This document shows positions 1-8,422 of a stretch of 64,000 bases of DNA, piece after piece. Source of the DNA: Acidobacteriaceae bacterium (GTDB lineage Bacteria; Acidobacteriota; Terriglobia; Terriglobales; Acidobacteriaceae). How positions within the stretch are numbered: position 1 is the first letter of the stretch; the number at the start of each line of letters is the position of its first letter. The position numbers were made by a program, and so were the translations under genes. The notes under the pieces are model-generated. The model was not told the origin of the DNA and did no database searches. It saw only the letters and a program-made list of their open reading frames with translations. The DNA is taken from positions 930,001 to 994,000 of the forward strand of contig DASZBM010000002.1 of the NCBI GenBank assembly GCA_035944135.1, given 5' to 3'.

Positions 1-486
1 CTCTTCTTCTTCTTCTTTTGAATGCGGAAGAGCTGTCGATATAGGCACCAACAGGTCTTCCTTGCGCATGACCATGGTGGTTGCGTTCAGGCTGGCAAGT
101 TCGAATCCGTGACCATGAGTGATGGCGTCAGTCGGGCACGCTTCCACGCAATAGCCGCAGAAGATGCACCGGTTGTAGTCGATGTTGTATACCTTCGCGT
201 AGCGTTCCGCGGAGCTGATGCGCTTCTCGGCTGTGTTTTCCGCGGCCTCAATATAAATGCAGTTGGATGGGCAGGCCGCCGCGCACAGGAAGCAGGCCAC
301 GCATTTCTCGAGACCGTTCTCGTCGCGTTGCAGTTGATGCTTGCCGCGGAAGCGTTCCTGGAAGACGGCACCCCGCAGCGGGCCTTTGCCATCCGGATAG
401 TTCTCGACCTCGCTTGGGGCGAAACCCTCGCGAAGCGTGATGCTCATTCCTTTGGCGATAGCAGCGGCATTACGCAGAATCGACAT
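1..486 (-). CDS. nuoI: NADH-quinone oxidoreductase subunit I (partial, C-terminus beyond window)
   Basis: Subunit I of respiratory complex I; it carries two 4Fe-4S clusters in the peripheral arm that passes electrons to quinone. The reverse frame opens at ATG 486 and stays open to the window edge, so the C-terminus is missing. Two ferredoxin-type C-x2-C-x2-C-x3-C motifs are visible, at C62/C65/C68/C72 and C107/C110/C113/C117, the usual 8Fe pair for this subunit. The last visible residues are Lys followed by a run of Glu, encoded by a GAA-rich triplet tract. It lies 33 bp after prfB in the same direction. No other nuo gene is in view, so whether it begins or ends a nuo operon cannot be told. 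Confidence 0.93.
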   Translation of the reverse strand, partial: MSILRNAAAIAKGMSITLREGFAPSEVENYPDGKGPLRGAVFQERFRGKHQLQRDENGLEKCVACFLCAAACPSNCIYIEAAENTAEKRISSAERYAKVYNIDYNRCIFCGYCVEACPTDAITHGHGFELASLNATTMVMRKEDLLVPISTALPHSKEEEEE

Positions 487-519
487 AGTGCAAGTATACG
501 TCCTCTCGTGGCTCAGGAT

Positions 520-1657
520 TTAGACGTCGTCGTCCTCGCCGACAGCCACGGCGGTGACGCCGCCCTCCCGCCGTGCCTTGAGATAGCCGCGGATGAATGG
601 CTCCAGGTCACCGTCGAGCACGCGGTCGACGTCGCCAACCTCTACGCGCGTGCGCAGGTCCTTTGCCATCCGATAGGGCTGCAGAACGTAGCTGCGTATC
701 TGGGAGCCGAAGTTGATCTCAAGCTTCGAGTCCTCGAGCTTCTTGCTCGCCGCGCGCTTTTTTTCTAGCTCGAACTCGTACAGGCGCGAGCGAAGCATCT
801 TCATCGCCTTCTCTTTGTTCTTGTGCTGCGAGCGCTCGTTCTGGCAAGCCGCAACGATACCGGTCGGAATGTGCGTGATTCGCACGGCGGAGTCTGTGGT
901 ATTCACATGTTGACCACCTTTGCCGCCTGAGCGGTAGGTGTCGGTGCGGAGGTCGTCGGGCTTGATGTCGATCTGGATCGAGTCGTCGATCTCCGGCGAC
1001 ACGAAGACGCTGGCAAAGCTTGTGTGGCGGCGCTTGGCCTGATCGAAAGGTGAGATCCGCACGAGACGGTGCACGCCGGTTTCGCCAGAGAGTAAGCCGA
1101 AGGCGTACTCGCCTGTGACAGTGAACGTTGCCGATTTGATGCCCGCCTCGTCGCCGTCCTGCAGCTCGTTGATTTCGGTCTTGAAGCCCTGCCGCTCAGC
1201 CCAGCGCAGATACATCCGCATCAGCATCTCCGCCCAGTCCTGGCTTTCGGTGCCGCCGGCGCCAGGGTGCACAGTAACGATGGCATTGAGAGCGTCATTC
1301 TCTTCCGAGAGCATCGTGCGCGACTCAAGCTGTTCGACGTACTCACTGAGGGAGTCAATCTCGCGCTTGAGGTCTGGCTCGACAGATGCCTCGCCTTCAC
1401 GAAGGAGCTCGAAGTAGGCCTCGACATCCTCGCTGCGGCGCTGAAGTTCGGCATCGTAGCTGAGCTGCTCTTCGAGGCGTCGCCGCTCCCGCATCAGCGG
1501 CTGCGATTTCGCAGCATCGGCCCAGACGGAGGGGTCGGCTACTTTGGTTTCGACGGCAGCTAATTCTGTTTTCAGGCGGGAGGAGTCAAAGATACTCCCG
1601 CAGATCACGCACCTTCTCGCGGACCGGGGAGTAAGCAAATTCGAGATCGTTCAACAT
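520..1657 (-). CDS. prfB: Peptide chain release factor 2, expressed through a +1 programmed frameshift
   Basis: RF2 recognises UGA and UAA stop codons and triggers peptide release at the ribosome. The gene is in two frames. A 23-codon leader starts at ATG 1657 (MLNDLEFAYSPV...) and ends at an in-frame TGA at 1588-1586. Skipping one T continues the protein at Asp (1587-1585) in the long downstream frame, for a product of about 378 residues. The RF2 tripeptide SPF (in RISPFDQ) and the GGQ motif (GGKGGQHVNTTDSAV) that contacts the peptidyl-transferase centre are both present. It follows lnt with a 9-bp gap and precedes nuoI. Reading only the long frame would give a wrong N-terminus. Confidence 0.96.
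1585..1602 (-). promoter_or_regulatory. prfB programmed +1 frameshift site (CTT TGA C)
   Basis: On the reverse strand the sequence reads CGGGAGTATCTTTGAC. A Shine-Dalgarno-like GGGAG sits just upstream of the slippery codon CTT, followed by the in-frame stop TGA and then C. This is the conserved autoregulatory arrangement of bacterial prfB: scarce RF2 makes the ribosome pause on UGA and slip forward. The leader frame fits exactly: 22 codons separate the start at 1657 from CTT at 1591. Confidence 0.95.
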
Positions 1658-1666
1658 AGTCTTAGT

Positions 1667-3259
1667 TTACTGTGCGATGGCTTGCCGGCGCGAGCGGATC
1701 AGGCCGACGATCACGAGCAGCGTTGTGACTAAAGCGCAGATCCAGGCGATCCAGTCACCATAACGTGTGTAGAACGTGAGATCGCCGATGTAGTTGAAGT
1801 TCGCTAACAAAGCGCCGCGTACGTGCCGCGACATCTGATCCACGACACGCCCGTACGGGTCGATGGAGGCTGTCACACCGGTGTTTGTAGAGCGCAGGAC
1901 CCAGCGATGGTTTTCTATGGCGCGCATCCGCACCATGTCCAGGTGCTCCCACGGCGCGCTGGTGTCGCCGTACCATCCGTCGTCGCTCAGGTTCACCAAA
2001 ACCTGGGCGCCTTTGTCTACAAACTGTCGGATTTCGTCTCCAAATACCGACTCATAGCAGATAAACACGCCATACTTTCTGCCGTGGTCTTCAAAGATGA
2101 CGCGCTGTTGACCGGGGATAAAAGGAAGGCCATCCAAAAGGTGCCCTGTAAAGAAAAAGAGGGGTTTGTAAGGGACATACTCACCGAAGGGGACGAGGTG
2201 AATTTTGTCGTAGCGTCCGCCGTAGCTTCCGTCTTCCCTAAAGAAGCTGGCCGAGTTATAGAGGCTGTAAGTGCCGTCGTTATTTCTCGGCCCTAGACCC
2301 AGATCGTCCGACAGAACAGGAGCGGAGGAGGTTTGTGCAAGGTGCTCCATAAAATCCCGGTAGGCCATATCTGAATCAAGGAACGAAGCTGGCGATTCCG
2401 GCCATGCGATAAGTTGCGGAGACGAAGTTGCTCCGGACTTGACCGAAAAATCGGGATGCTGACTTAGCGAAGCGAAGGAAGACAGCATCCTGTCCTTGCT
2501 CTCCAGATGCTGCCCGGTGCCTGCACCGACGGCCAGATTTTCCTGAACCAGCACGGCAGTGGCGCCGGTCGGCGAGGTCGCGGGCTTTGGTCCATTGAAT
2601 TGCAGCCATACCGCAATAGCAGAAAGCAAGCAGGCCGCGACTAGCGCGGAAAACCTTATCCCCGCGCGCAACTTAGCCGCCGGGATTGCCCAAAGCATGT
2701 TGATTGTTGCAATGACCAGGGAGAGCCCAAATACTCCGGTCCATGGCGCCATTCTGATCAGCGTAAGGTTGTCGATCTGGGAGTATCCCAAGAGGTCCCA
2801 TGGAAATCCTGTCACTCGGTCCCGCGCAAGCTCGATAGCCACCCAGAGCAGAGGAGAAGTTACCAAAGCTGCAGTGACGTTCCAGGTTCTTCTGGTAACA
2901 GCGAAAAGCAGACCAAAGAGGCCGAGATATAAGCCTAGATAGAGCGCGAAAAGAACCAGAACTCCGGCCGATGCGGCCTGCGAAAGGTCGCCGTACAAGT
3001 GCATCGTCTGATAAATCCAATAACAATTTCCGAGATACCAGGCGACGCCGCAGATATATCCGAGCAGAGCGCTTTGCGCGAATCGGAGCGGCTGTCCATT
3101 GCGCTGCTTTCCAGACAGCGCTAGCAGGAGCGGAACAAGACATATCCAGCAAAAGATTCGCCGCCAGCCAGGAACGGGACCTGCCATCGGAAATGGAAGG
3201 ATCTGCAAACCCGCTGAGGCTAAAGAAAGCAAGTAAAGATGCAGCGGGATCCTTCGCAC
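1667..3259 (-). CDS. lnt: Apolipoprotein N-acyltransferase
   Basis: Lnt adds the third acyl chain to the N-terminal cysteine of lipoproteins in the inner membrane. The protein is 530 residues. Its N-terminal 220 residues are hydrophobic with about six or seven membrane helices, followed by a periplasmic nitrilase-fold domain and a last membrane helix. The catalytic triad can be placed: Glu288 in AWPESP, Lys352 in RYDKIHLVPFGEY and Cys401 in FICYESVFGDE. It is the first gene of a leftward unit lnt-prfB-nuoI, with 9 bp to the prfB start. Its presence implies an outer-membrane lipoprotein pathway, consistent with the many secreted proteins in this window. Confidence 0.95.
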   Translation of the reverse strand: MRRIPLHLYLLSLASAGLQILPFPMAGPVPGWRRIFCWICLVPLLLALSGKQRNGQPLRFAQSALLGYICGVAWYLGNCYWIYQTMHLYGDLSQAASAGVLVLFALYLGLYLGLFGLLFAVTRRTWNVTAALVTSPLLWVAIELARDRVTGFPWDLLGYSQIDNLTLIRMAPWTGVFGLSLVIATINMLWAIPAAKLRAGIRFSALVAACLLSAIAVWLQFNGPKPATSPTGATAVLVQENLAVGAGTGQHLESKDRMLSSFASLSQHPDFSVKSGATSSPQLIAWPESPASFLDSDMAYRDFMEHLAQTSSAPVLSDDLGLGPRNNDGTYSLYNSASFFREDGSYGGRYDKIHLVPFGEYVPYKPLFFFTGHLLDGLPFIPGQQRVIFEDHGRKYGVFICYESVFGDEIRQFVDKGAQVLVNLSDDGWYGDTSAPWEHLDMVRMRAIENHRWVLRSTNTGVTASIDPYGRVVDQMSRHVRGALLANFNYIGDLTFYTRYGDWIAWICALVTTLLVIVGLIRSRRQAIAQ

Positions 3260-3346
3260 GCCCAGAGTCTATCACCTGACACCGGAGTTTCTATTCGAGC
3301 ACCCAGCGACAGAATGCGTGCATCACAATTAGCAATAGTTTTGAAA

Positions 3347-3365
3347 ATCTTGTAAGTTACAAGAT
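3347..3365. promoter_or_regulatory. Perfect 19-bp inverted repeat, operator-like
   Basis: The sequence ATCTTGTAA-G-TTACAAGAT is a perfect inverted repeat with 9-bp arms around one central base. It lies in the AT-richer spacer between the divergent genes lnt (starts 3259) and the small basic protein gene at 3493. Size, symmetry and position suit a binding site for a dimeric helix-turn-helix repressor of MarR or ArsR type. Which of the two genes it controls, and by what regulator, cannot be seen. Confidence 0.5.
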
Positions 3366-3492
3366 GCACGCGGCCTAAATTGTTTCATTGCTATATACGT
3401 TCCATTTGTAGAGACGTGACACTTATCACACTAAATCGCGTGATCGTAGCGGCTTCAGCGCTCCTATCACCATCCAAAAAGAGGACAACTTC

Positions 3493-3777
3493 ATGGATGT
3501 AAGTCGCATACTTTCCGAGATTGATGCCGAGATTAACCGCCTTCAGCAGGCCCGCAGCGCTTTAACTGCAATCGCCGGTAGCGGGACGGTCGCCGTTCCA
3601 AAACGCGGACGGCCGAAGGGGAGCGTAAATAAGAAGACCACGACGACGACAGGCGCCCGTCGGAAGCGGAACCTTTCTCCCGAAGGCCGTAAGCGCATCG
3701 CGGAAGCGATGAAGCGTCGCTGGGCAGAGCGTCGCGCGGCATCCCCGAAGGGTGGAAAGAAAGAATCTTCGAAGTAA
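3493..3777 (+). CDS. Small basic AT-hook-like protein
   Basis: A 94-residue, strongly basic protein. Residues 1-25 form an amphipathic helix (MDVSRILSEIDAEINRLQQA) likely to pair or oligomerise. Residues 37-48 contain KRGRPKGSVNKK, an AT-hook-type RGRP core that binds the DNA minor groove. Residues 60-82 (LSPEGRKRIAEAMKRRWAE) resemble the short helix found in NUMOD3-like and related DNA-binding modules. The start ATG at 3493 has a GAGGA ribosome site. It looks like a nucleoid-associated or regulatory DNA-binding protein; similar small proteins are common in Acidobacteriota, but no specific function is known to me. Confidence 0.8.
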   Translation: MDVSRILSEIDAEINRLQQARSALTAIAGSGTVAVPKRGRPKGSVNKKTTTTTGARRKRNLSPEGRKRIAEAMKRRWAERRAASPKGGKKESSK

Positions 3778-3792
3778 ATACAGCGTAAAGTC

Positions 3793-3819
3793 TGCGGGGA
3801 GCCTGACCGGCTTCCCGCA
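3793..3819. terminator. Hairpin between convergent genes (bidirectional terminator candidate)
   Basis: TGCGGGGAGCC and GGCTTCCCGCA form an 11-bp stem (one G-T pair) around a 5-base loop, 16 bases after the stop of the small basic protein gene and 19 bases before the end of the leftward methyltransferase gene. There is no long T run on either side, only CTTT on the reverse strand, so termination efficiency is uncertain. Confidence 0.5.
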
Positions 3820-3837
3820 TCACTTAATGATCGGATT

Positions 3838-4470
3838 TCAGCGGATCGCAATAACTTCGCGCGTGTTGTCCTTCCCGAGAAAAAATCGGCTACTGCTGAA
3901 TTTTTCTATCAGTTTTTCAATGTCACGGGGCTGATAGATCTGGCGCACGGGATAATCGCCGGCAGAGGTGACGTGCAATTGGTCGCTGTCCGTTAGCTGA
4001 TACCGTGAGAACGTCGTGTCCGGGCCCTCGGCTTTTCCATGAAAGAGCGCCAGTAGTCTCCCCTGCGGCCGCAGCACCTTGTGCAGACGTTCAAACATCG
4101 CCGGCACCAGCGGCCCTGGCAGATAGTTCGCCGTATCCCATAACAGGATGACGTCAAAGTCCCGTCCGGAAAAGTCGAAGCTGGATTTCACGAACCCTGC
4201 GACATCATATACATCCGCACCATCGTCAGACGGCAACTTCCATTCCGGTTTATTGGCGTCCTGAACGACATTGGCCATATAGACGCTGTGACCCAGCGAG
4301 GTCAGAAAATTAATGTTTGCGGGAGAAGTTGTTCCGAAGTCCAGCACGCGCAGACTCTCGCTTGCCTTCAAGAAGGCCAGTACGTCCGCCCACCCGCGTG
4401 ATGGTCGCACCCGATCTGCGCTATGCCCGCCAGATCCCGACGTGCGGTCCTTGCCAAATCTGCTGAACAT
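3838..4470 (-). CDS. Class I SAM-dependent methyltransferase-like protein
   Basis: A 210-residue protein with the Rossmann methyltransferase pattern. Motif I is degenerate (LRVLDFGTTSPANINFL, about residues 40-56), followed by a helix-strand (GHSVYMANVV) and motif IV-like FDVILLWDTANYL near residue 108, a position typical of catalytic or substrate-side residues. A post-motif strand, GRLLALFHG, follows. The usual E/DxGxGxG glycines are partly replaced by DFGTTSP, as in several methyltransferases of unknown substrate. It is a single gene facing the small basic protein gene. Substrate unknown. Confidence 0.7.
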   Translation of the reverse strand: MFSRFGKDRTSGSGGHSADRVRPSRGWADVLAFLKASESLRVLDFGTTSPANINFLTSLGHSVYMANVVQDANKPEWKLPSDDGADVYDVAGFVKSSFDFSGRDFDVILLWDTANYLPGPLVPAMFERLHKVLRPQGRLLALFHGKAEGPDTTFSRYQLTDSDQLHVTSAGDYPVRQIYQPRDIEKLIEKFSSSRFFLGKDNTREVIAIR

Positions 4471-4598
4471 CGTTCGAGCCTCATTTTGAACGGCCTGGCT
4501 TCCACCGCACTATACCTCAAGAGTATCAATGGATTGGGGCGTTGTGGTCCTTTGACTCGTATAGTACGTCTAAACGCAGAGTGACCTACGCACGTCAA

Positions 4599-5504
4599 AT
4601 GAAAGCCAGTCTCACGCGGGCCAGCATCCTCACCATGATGTTCGCGATGCTGATGTGGAGTGGGGGGCTTTCTCAATCTGCCCGCGCTCAAGCAGGACCG
4701 TCGACAGCCGATCCCGGAGAAGCATTTCCGGCGGGCACACCCAAGTCATGGGCCGAATCCGCCGTCCGGCACCAGCTTGCGATCATCAAGGATGACACTC
4801 ATCCGATGCGCTACCTCATCCGCAAAGTCGACCGCAAGGGAGACATCACGCGGGAGGTCATCGAGAGCGCCCAGGGAAATGTTGCGCGTCTCGTTCAGCG
4901 GGACGGGAAGCCGATCAGCGCAGCGGAAGACACAGCCGAGCGCTCACGCCTGAACAGCATTCTCGACTCACCCGGCGAGTTCCTGAAGCATCAGCAGCGC
5001 GAGGGTGCCGGGAAAAATTACGCTCTGCAGGTCATCCAGCTGATGCCCTCCGCGACGCTCTACTCCTATACGCCCGGCCAGCCGCAGCCGCCGGGTGCTA
5101 CATCGCGGCAGGTTGTCATCGACTTTCGTCCGGACCCCGCGTTTCATCCGCCAACGATGGCGTCAGAGCTGCTCACCGGCCTTCAGGGCCGCGTCTGGAT
5201 CGATGCCCGGACAGGAACGATGACACACATCCAGGCAAATATTACCCGTCCCGTCAACTTTGGCTGGGGAATCGTCGGTCGAGTTTATCCTGGCGGCCGC
5301 CTCGAATTCGAACAGACCTTCGTGGATGGAAAGCGCTGGGCCTATTCCCACCTGGATGAAAACGTGACGGTGCGCGAGGTGATGGTCCGGACCGTCAATG
5401 ACAAGTCCAGGATGAGCGCCTGGAACTTCCAGCTGCTGCCCGCGCCGATGTCCTATCAGGACGCCGTGCATGCTCTACTCGCCGAGAAGATTCCACTTCA
5501 ATGA
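4599..5504 (+). CDS. Secreted protein of unknown function
   Basis: About 301 residues. The chosen ATG at 4599 gives a clean signal peptide: basic MKASLTR, a hydrophobic stretch, then an ARAQA cleavage site near residue 30; an upstream in-frame extension would bury it. The mature part has alternating strands, with stretches such as GRVWIDARTGTMTHIQANITRP and an FEQTFVDGKRW segment. This pattern resembles periplasmic beta-rich proteins of the outer-membrane lipoprotein-sorting type seen in Acidobacteriota, but I cannot assign a family. It is followed after 3 bp by the convergent NSAR/OSBS gene. Confidence 0.75.
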   Translation: MKASLTRASILTMMFAMLMWSGGLSQSARAQAGPSTADPGEAFPAGTPKSWAESAVRHQLAIIKDDTHPMRYLIRKVDRKGDITREVIESAQGNVARLVQRDGKPISAAEDTAERSRLNSILDSPGEFLKHQQREGAGKNYALQVIQLMPSATLYSYTPGQPQPPGATSRQVVIDFRPDPAFHPPTMASELLTGLQGRVWIDARTGTMTHIQANITRPVNFGWGIVGRVYPGGRLEFEQTFVDGKRWAYSHLDENVTVREVMVRTVNDKSRMSAWNFQLLPAPMSYQDAVHALLAEKIPLQ

Positions 5505-5507
5505 CAT

Positions 5508-6620
5508 TTACGCCTGCAGCCGTAGCCGGCGAACCGTCACTCGCTCAATCCGCTCGCGATCGATCTCGTATCCTCGTCCTGGTTTGTTCCATGGGACATC
5601 GATCTCGCCCTTGGGCGACACTGTGACGGCGGGTTCAATGATGTCCTCGCTCCAGTAACGGCTCGATGCGGAGACATCTCCTGGAAGCGAGAAGTTAGGC
5701 AGTGACGATAGCGCGATGTTCTGCGCGCGTCCTATGCCAGTCTCGAGCATGCCACCACACCAGACCGGGACTCCGTGCTGCTGCGCGACGTCGTGGATCG
5801 CAAGCGCTTCGGTGAAGCCGCCCACCCGCCCTACCTTGATATTGATGATCCGTCCGCTGCCGAGCTCCAGTGCTGCCTGCGCATCGCGCCTGTTGCGAAT
5901 ACACTCGTCCAAACAGATTGCGGTCTTCAGTTTCTTCTGAAGCTCGCGGTGGAAGTAAAAGTCGTCGTACCAGAGAGGCTGCTCGATCATCAGCAGGTTG
6001 AAACGATCCCACGTTGCGATGCGATCGGCATCATCAAGCCTATAGGCCGAATTCGCATCACAGCTCAGCATTATTTTTGGCCAGCGTTCACGAACGCGCT
6101 CGAAGACTTTTTCATCCCAGCCCGGCTTGCATTTGAGCTTGATCCGCTGATAGCCGGCGGCGAGCTCGGTCTCGATCTTTTCCATCTGTTGCTCGATGGT
6201 CGGCTGGATTCCGATGGAAACGCCGCAAGGAATCGTCTTGCGCGTTCCGCCCAGCAGCTTTGCGAGCGGCACGCCCTGCCGCATCGCGTCGAGCTCCCAC
6301 ACGGCGTTTTCAAGGGCGGCTTTCGCCATCCGATGCCCGCGCACCTGCTCGAAGATGGCAGGGCAGTCGCGACCGCTCTCGAGCTCAGATTTCAACAGGC
6401 GCGGCGCAAGTTCTGTTTCCGCGATGTGCCAGGCGGTATCGATCATCTCGTCGGAGAAGTAGGGATGCTCACCCGCGACGCACTCACCCCAGGCGGATAA
6501 CTCCTCTGCTTCAATCTCCACCAGCAGAATTCGCCGCCCCGTAGTTACGCCGAAGCTGGTCTCAAACGGATGCGCGAGCGGCATATTAATCTCACGCAAC
6601 GTCAATGCCTCAATCTTCAT
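5508..6620 (-). CDS. menC: N-succinylamino acid racemase / o-succinylbenzoate synthase (enolase superfamily)
   Basis: A 370-residue enzyme of the muconate-lactonizing subgroup of the enolase superfamily. All active-site residues are visible: Lys161-x-Lys163 (RIKLKC), metal ligands Asp188 (SCDAN), Glu213 (MIEQPL) and Asp238 (CLDEC), and Lys262 (IKVGRVGG), with spacing as in the Amycolatopsis NSAR/OSBS enzyme. ATG 6620 is preceded by GAAGG. OSBS activity serves menaquinone synthesis; NSAR activity racemises N-succinylamino acids. The gene lies 43 bp after a GNAT acetyltransferase gene, with no other men gene nearby, so the racemase role is the better guess. The symbol menC is the conventional one for the family. 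Confidence 0.88.
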   Translation of the reverse strand: MKIEALTLREINMPLAHPFETSFGVTTGRRILLVEIEAEELSAWGECVAGEHPYFSDEMIDTAWHIAETELAPRLLKSELESGRDCPAIFEQVRGHRMAKAALENAVWELDAMRQGVPLAKLLGGTRKTIPCGVSIGIQPTIEQQMEKIETELAAGYQRIKLKCKPGWDEKVFERVRERWPKIMLSCDANSAYRLDDADRIATWDRFNLLMIEQPLWYDDFYFHRELQKKLKTAICLDECIRNRRDAQAALELGSGRIINIKVGRVGGFTEALAIHDVAQQHGVPVWCGGMLETGIGRAQNIALSSLPNFSLPGDVSASSRYWSEDIIEPAVTVSPKGEIDVPWNKPGRGYEIDRERIERVTVRRLRLQA

Positions 6621-6663
6621 GGATATCCCTTCTCTGCCCTTCTCACTTTTTGCTGGCGGCCTT

Positions 6664-7449
6664 TCAGAACCCGCACGGTTCATCCCATTTGCCCAGCAAG
6701 AAAGTACCATCTCCGTCTGTATTCCTTCGATAGCCAAGAACTGAATGCCCGCGCGCGAATGCATCTTCCAGCGCGGCCGCGTTGTTGGCCTGGACCCGGC
6801 GCGCCTCTTCACGGTGTGCAGGCGAAGCCTTCCAGTCGTAGATCTCCGCCGGCACACTCACCTGTTCCAGGACCTCAAACTGTGGCTGCTCACCCGCGAG
6901 CACGCTGCAGACGCGCTTCGAGCGCAACCACCACTCCGCGTAGACGCGGTCCGTCGGCAATCCACCCTGCAGCGGCGAACTGGACGGCCCATAGAAGTTT
7001 CGTTTGTAGCGCCGCACGATCGCGCCCAGCCGCACAATGTTCAGGTGCGCATTCTTTATCTCCAGGGGGTCGAACGTCCACTCCATCAGCTCGAAGCCTC
7101 GACTTAGCGCGTCCTCACGCTGCGCCAGCTTGAGCTTTCGTCCGAGGCCCAGATTGCGAAATCCTGGCAGCACACCCACCATGTGCGAGTGCAAATAAGG
7201 ACGGCCGTGCCGATAGCCCGGAAGCGCCATCGCGAATCCAGCCATAGTGCCGCCCGCGAATGCGCCCATCACCTGACCACCGATGCGCGAGGCCAGCAAA
7301 AACATCCGCCGCGGAATGATATCCCCGGGATCGTAGCCCCACACTGCAGTCTCGATTTCAACGCAGGCGTCGAATTCCGCAAGCTCCGTCAGACACCGTA
7401 TTTCAACAGCGGTGGTGGCCTGCAACGCGTGTTCGTCCGTACCGGTCAA
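6664..7449 (-). CDS. GNAT-superfamily acyltransferase (COG3375 type), partner of NSAR
   Basis: A GNAT-fold protein of about 261 residues. The acyl-CoA-binding stretch HSHMVGVLPGFRNLGLGRKL carries the R/Q-x-x-G-x-G/A-like loop after beta 4. The family is the uncharacterised COG3375 group. The preferred start is TTG 7449: it overlaps the mazG stop (TTGA) and has a strong GGAGGAG site five bases upstream. A start at ATG 7494 is possible but would overlap mazG by 49 bases. Order mazG-GNAT-NSAR suggests co-expression. In Geobacillus kaustophilus a GNAT N-succinyltransferase next to NSAR takes part in D- to L-amino acid conversion; a similar role here is inference. Confidence 0.8.
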   Translation of the reverse strand: MTGTDEHALQATTAVEIRCLTELAEFDACVEIETAVWGYDPGDIIPRRMFLLASRIGGQVMGAFAGGTMAGFAMALPGYRHGRPYLHSHMVGVLPGFRNLGLGRKLKLAQREDALSRGFELMEWTFDPLEIKNAHLNIVRLGAIVRRYKRNFYGPSSSPLQGGLPTDRVYAEWWLRSKRVCSVLAGEQPQFEVLEQVSVPAEIYDWKASPAHREEARRVQANNAAALEDAFARGHSVLGYRRNTDGDGTFLLGKWDEPCGF

Positions 7450-8336
7450 CGCTTCTCCTCCAAATCTTTTTGTGTGTTCTTTGCTCTGTCCCACAAAGCC
7501 TCAAGCTGTTCTGCAGACATCGCCTCCATCCGCGCGCGCCCGCCCGCCTCCTGCTCCATTGCGGCAAACCGCTGCCGAAACTTCGCATTCGTTCCCCGAA
7601 GTGCAAACTCCGGATCGACCCGCAGATGCCTCGACAGGTTTACTGCTGTGAACAGCAGGTCGCCAAGCTCCTCCTCGACGCGGCCAGTCCGCGCACCCGC
7701 TGCAAGCTCCTCGCGCAACTCATCGGTTTCTTCGGCCAGCTTGTCGAACAGCCCGTCAACATTCGGCCAATCGAACCCAACCTTCGCCGCCTTGGAGCCC
7801 AGCTTGGAAGCCTCGAGCATCGCCGGCATCGACCGCGGCACGTCGGCCATCATCGAGTGCGGGCGTTCCGCTTCATCTCTCGCACGCTTCTCCTCTACCT
7901 TGATCTGTTCCCAGTTGCGCAGTACCGCATTCGCGTCCGTCGCCTCGACCTCACCGAACACATGCGGATGCCGCCGAATCAGCTTAGCGCTCAGATTCTC
8001 CGCTACATCCTCGAGCGTGAAATAGCCGGCTTCGCTCGCCATCTCGGCGTAGAAGAGCACCTGCAGCAGCAGATCGCCGAGCTCATCCTTCAGCCCCGGC
8101 CAGTCCCTCCGCTCGATCGCGTCAAAGACCTCGTAGGTCTCTTCAAGTGTATGGCGCTTGATCGTGTCGAAGGTCTGCTCGCGATCCCACGGACACCCAC
8201 CAGGCGCACGCAGCTTCGCCATAATCGCCGCAGCCTTGCCCAGCGCAGCCGCCGTTTGAGCTTGTCCCTTAATGTCAATGGCTTGAGTCACATCCTTCAG
8301 CTTACTTGACTTGGCCGGTCCGCATCCGTCCTGCAT
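7446..8336 (-). CDS. mazG: Nucleoside triphosphate pyrophosphohydrolase
   Basis: MazG hydrolyses (d)NTPs to monophosphate and pyrophosphate, clearing unusual nucleotides and lowering ppGpp stress signals. The 296-residue protein has both MazG domains. The N-terminal one carries GGCPWDREQTFDTI, an EETYEVFDAIE metal-binding helix and DELGDLLLQV. The C-terminal one carries KVGFDWPNVDGLFDKL, EETDELREEL and EEELGDLLFTAVN. The metal-binding Glu/Asp residues are intact in each. The first 30 residues are an extension beyond the E. coli length (263). It starts a leftward unit with the GNAT and NSAR genes, its stop overlapping the proposed GNAT start. Confidence 0.95.
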   Translation of the reverse strand: MQDGCGPAKSSKLKDVTQAIDIKGQAQTAAALGKAAAIMAKLRAPGGCPWDREQTFDTIKRHTLEETYEVFDAIERRDWPGLKDELGDLLLQVLFYAEMASEAGYFTLEDVAENLSAKLIRRHPHVFGEVEATDANAVLRNWEQIKVEEKRARDEAERPHSMMADVPRSMPAMLEASKLGSKAAKVGFDWPNVDGLFDKLAEETDELREELAAGARTGRVEEELGDLLFTAVNLSRHLRVDPEFALRGTNAKFRQRFAAMEQEAGGRARMEAMSAEQLEALWDRAKNTQKDLEEKR

Positions 8337-8422
8337 GTCTCGCGTCTAATCTTCAGAGCCCTCCTTCCAGGCAGCCGCAGGCTCGCCGCTCTACACTTGA
8401 TCTTTGGACCTGAACCTCTGCA

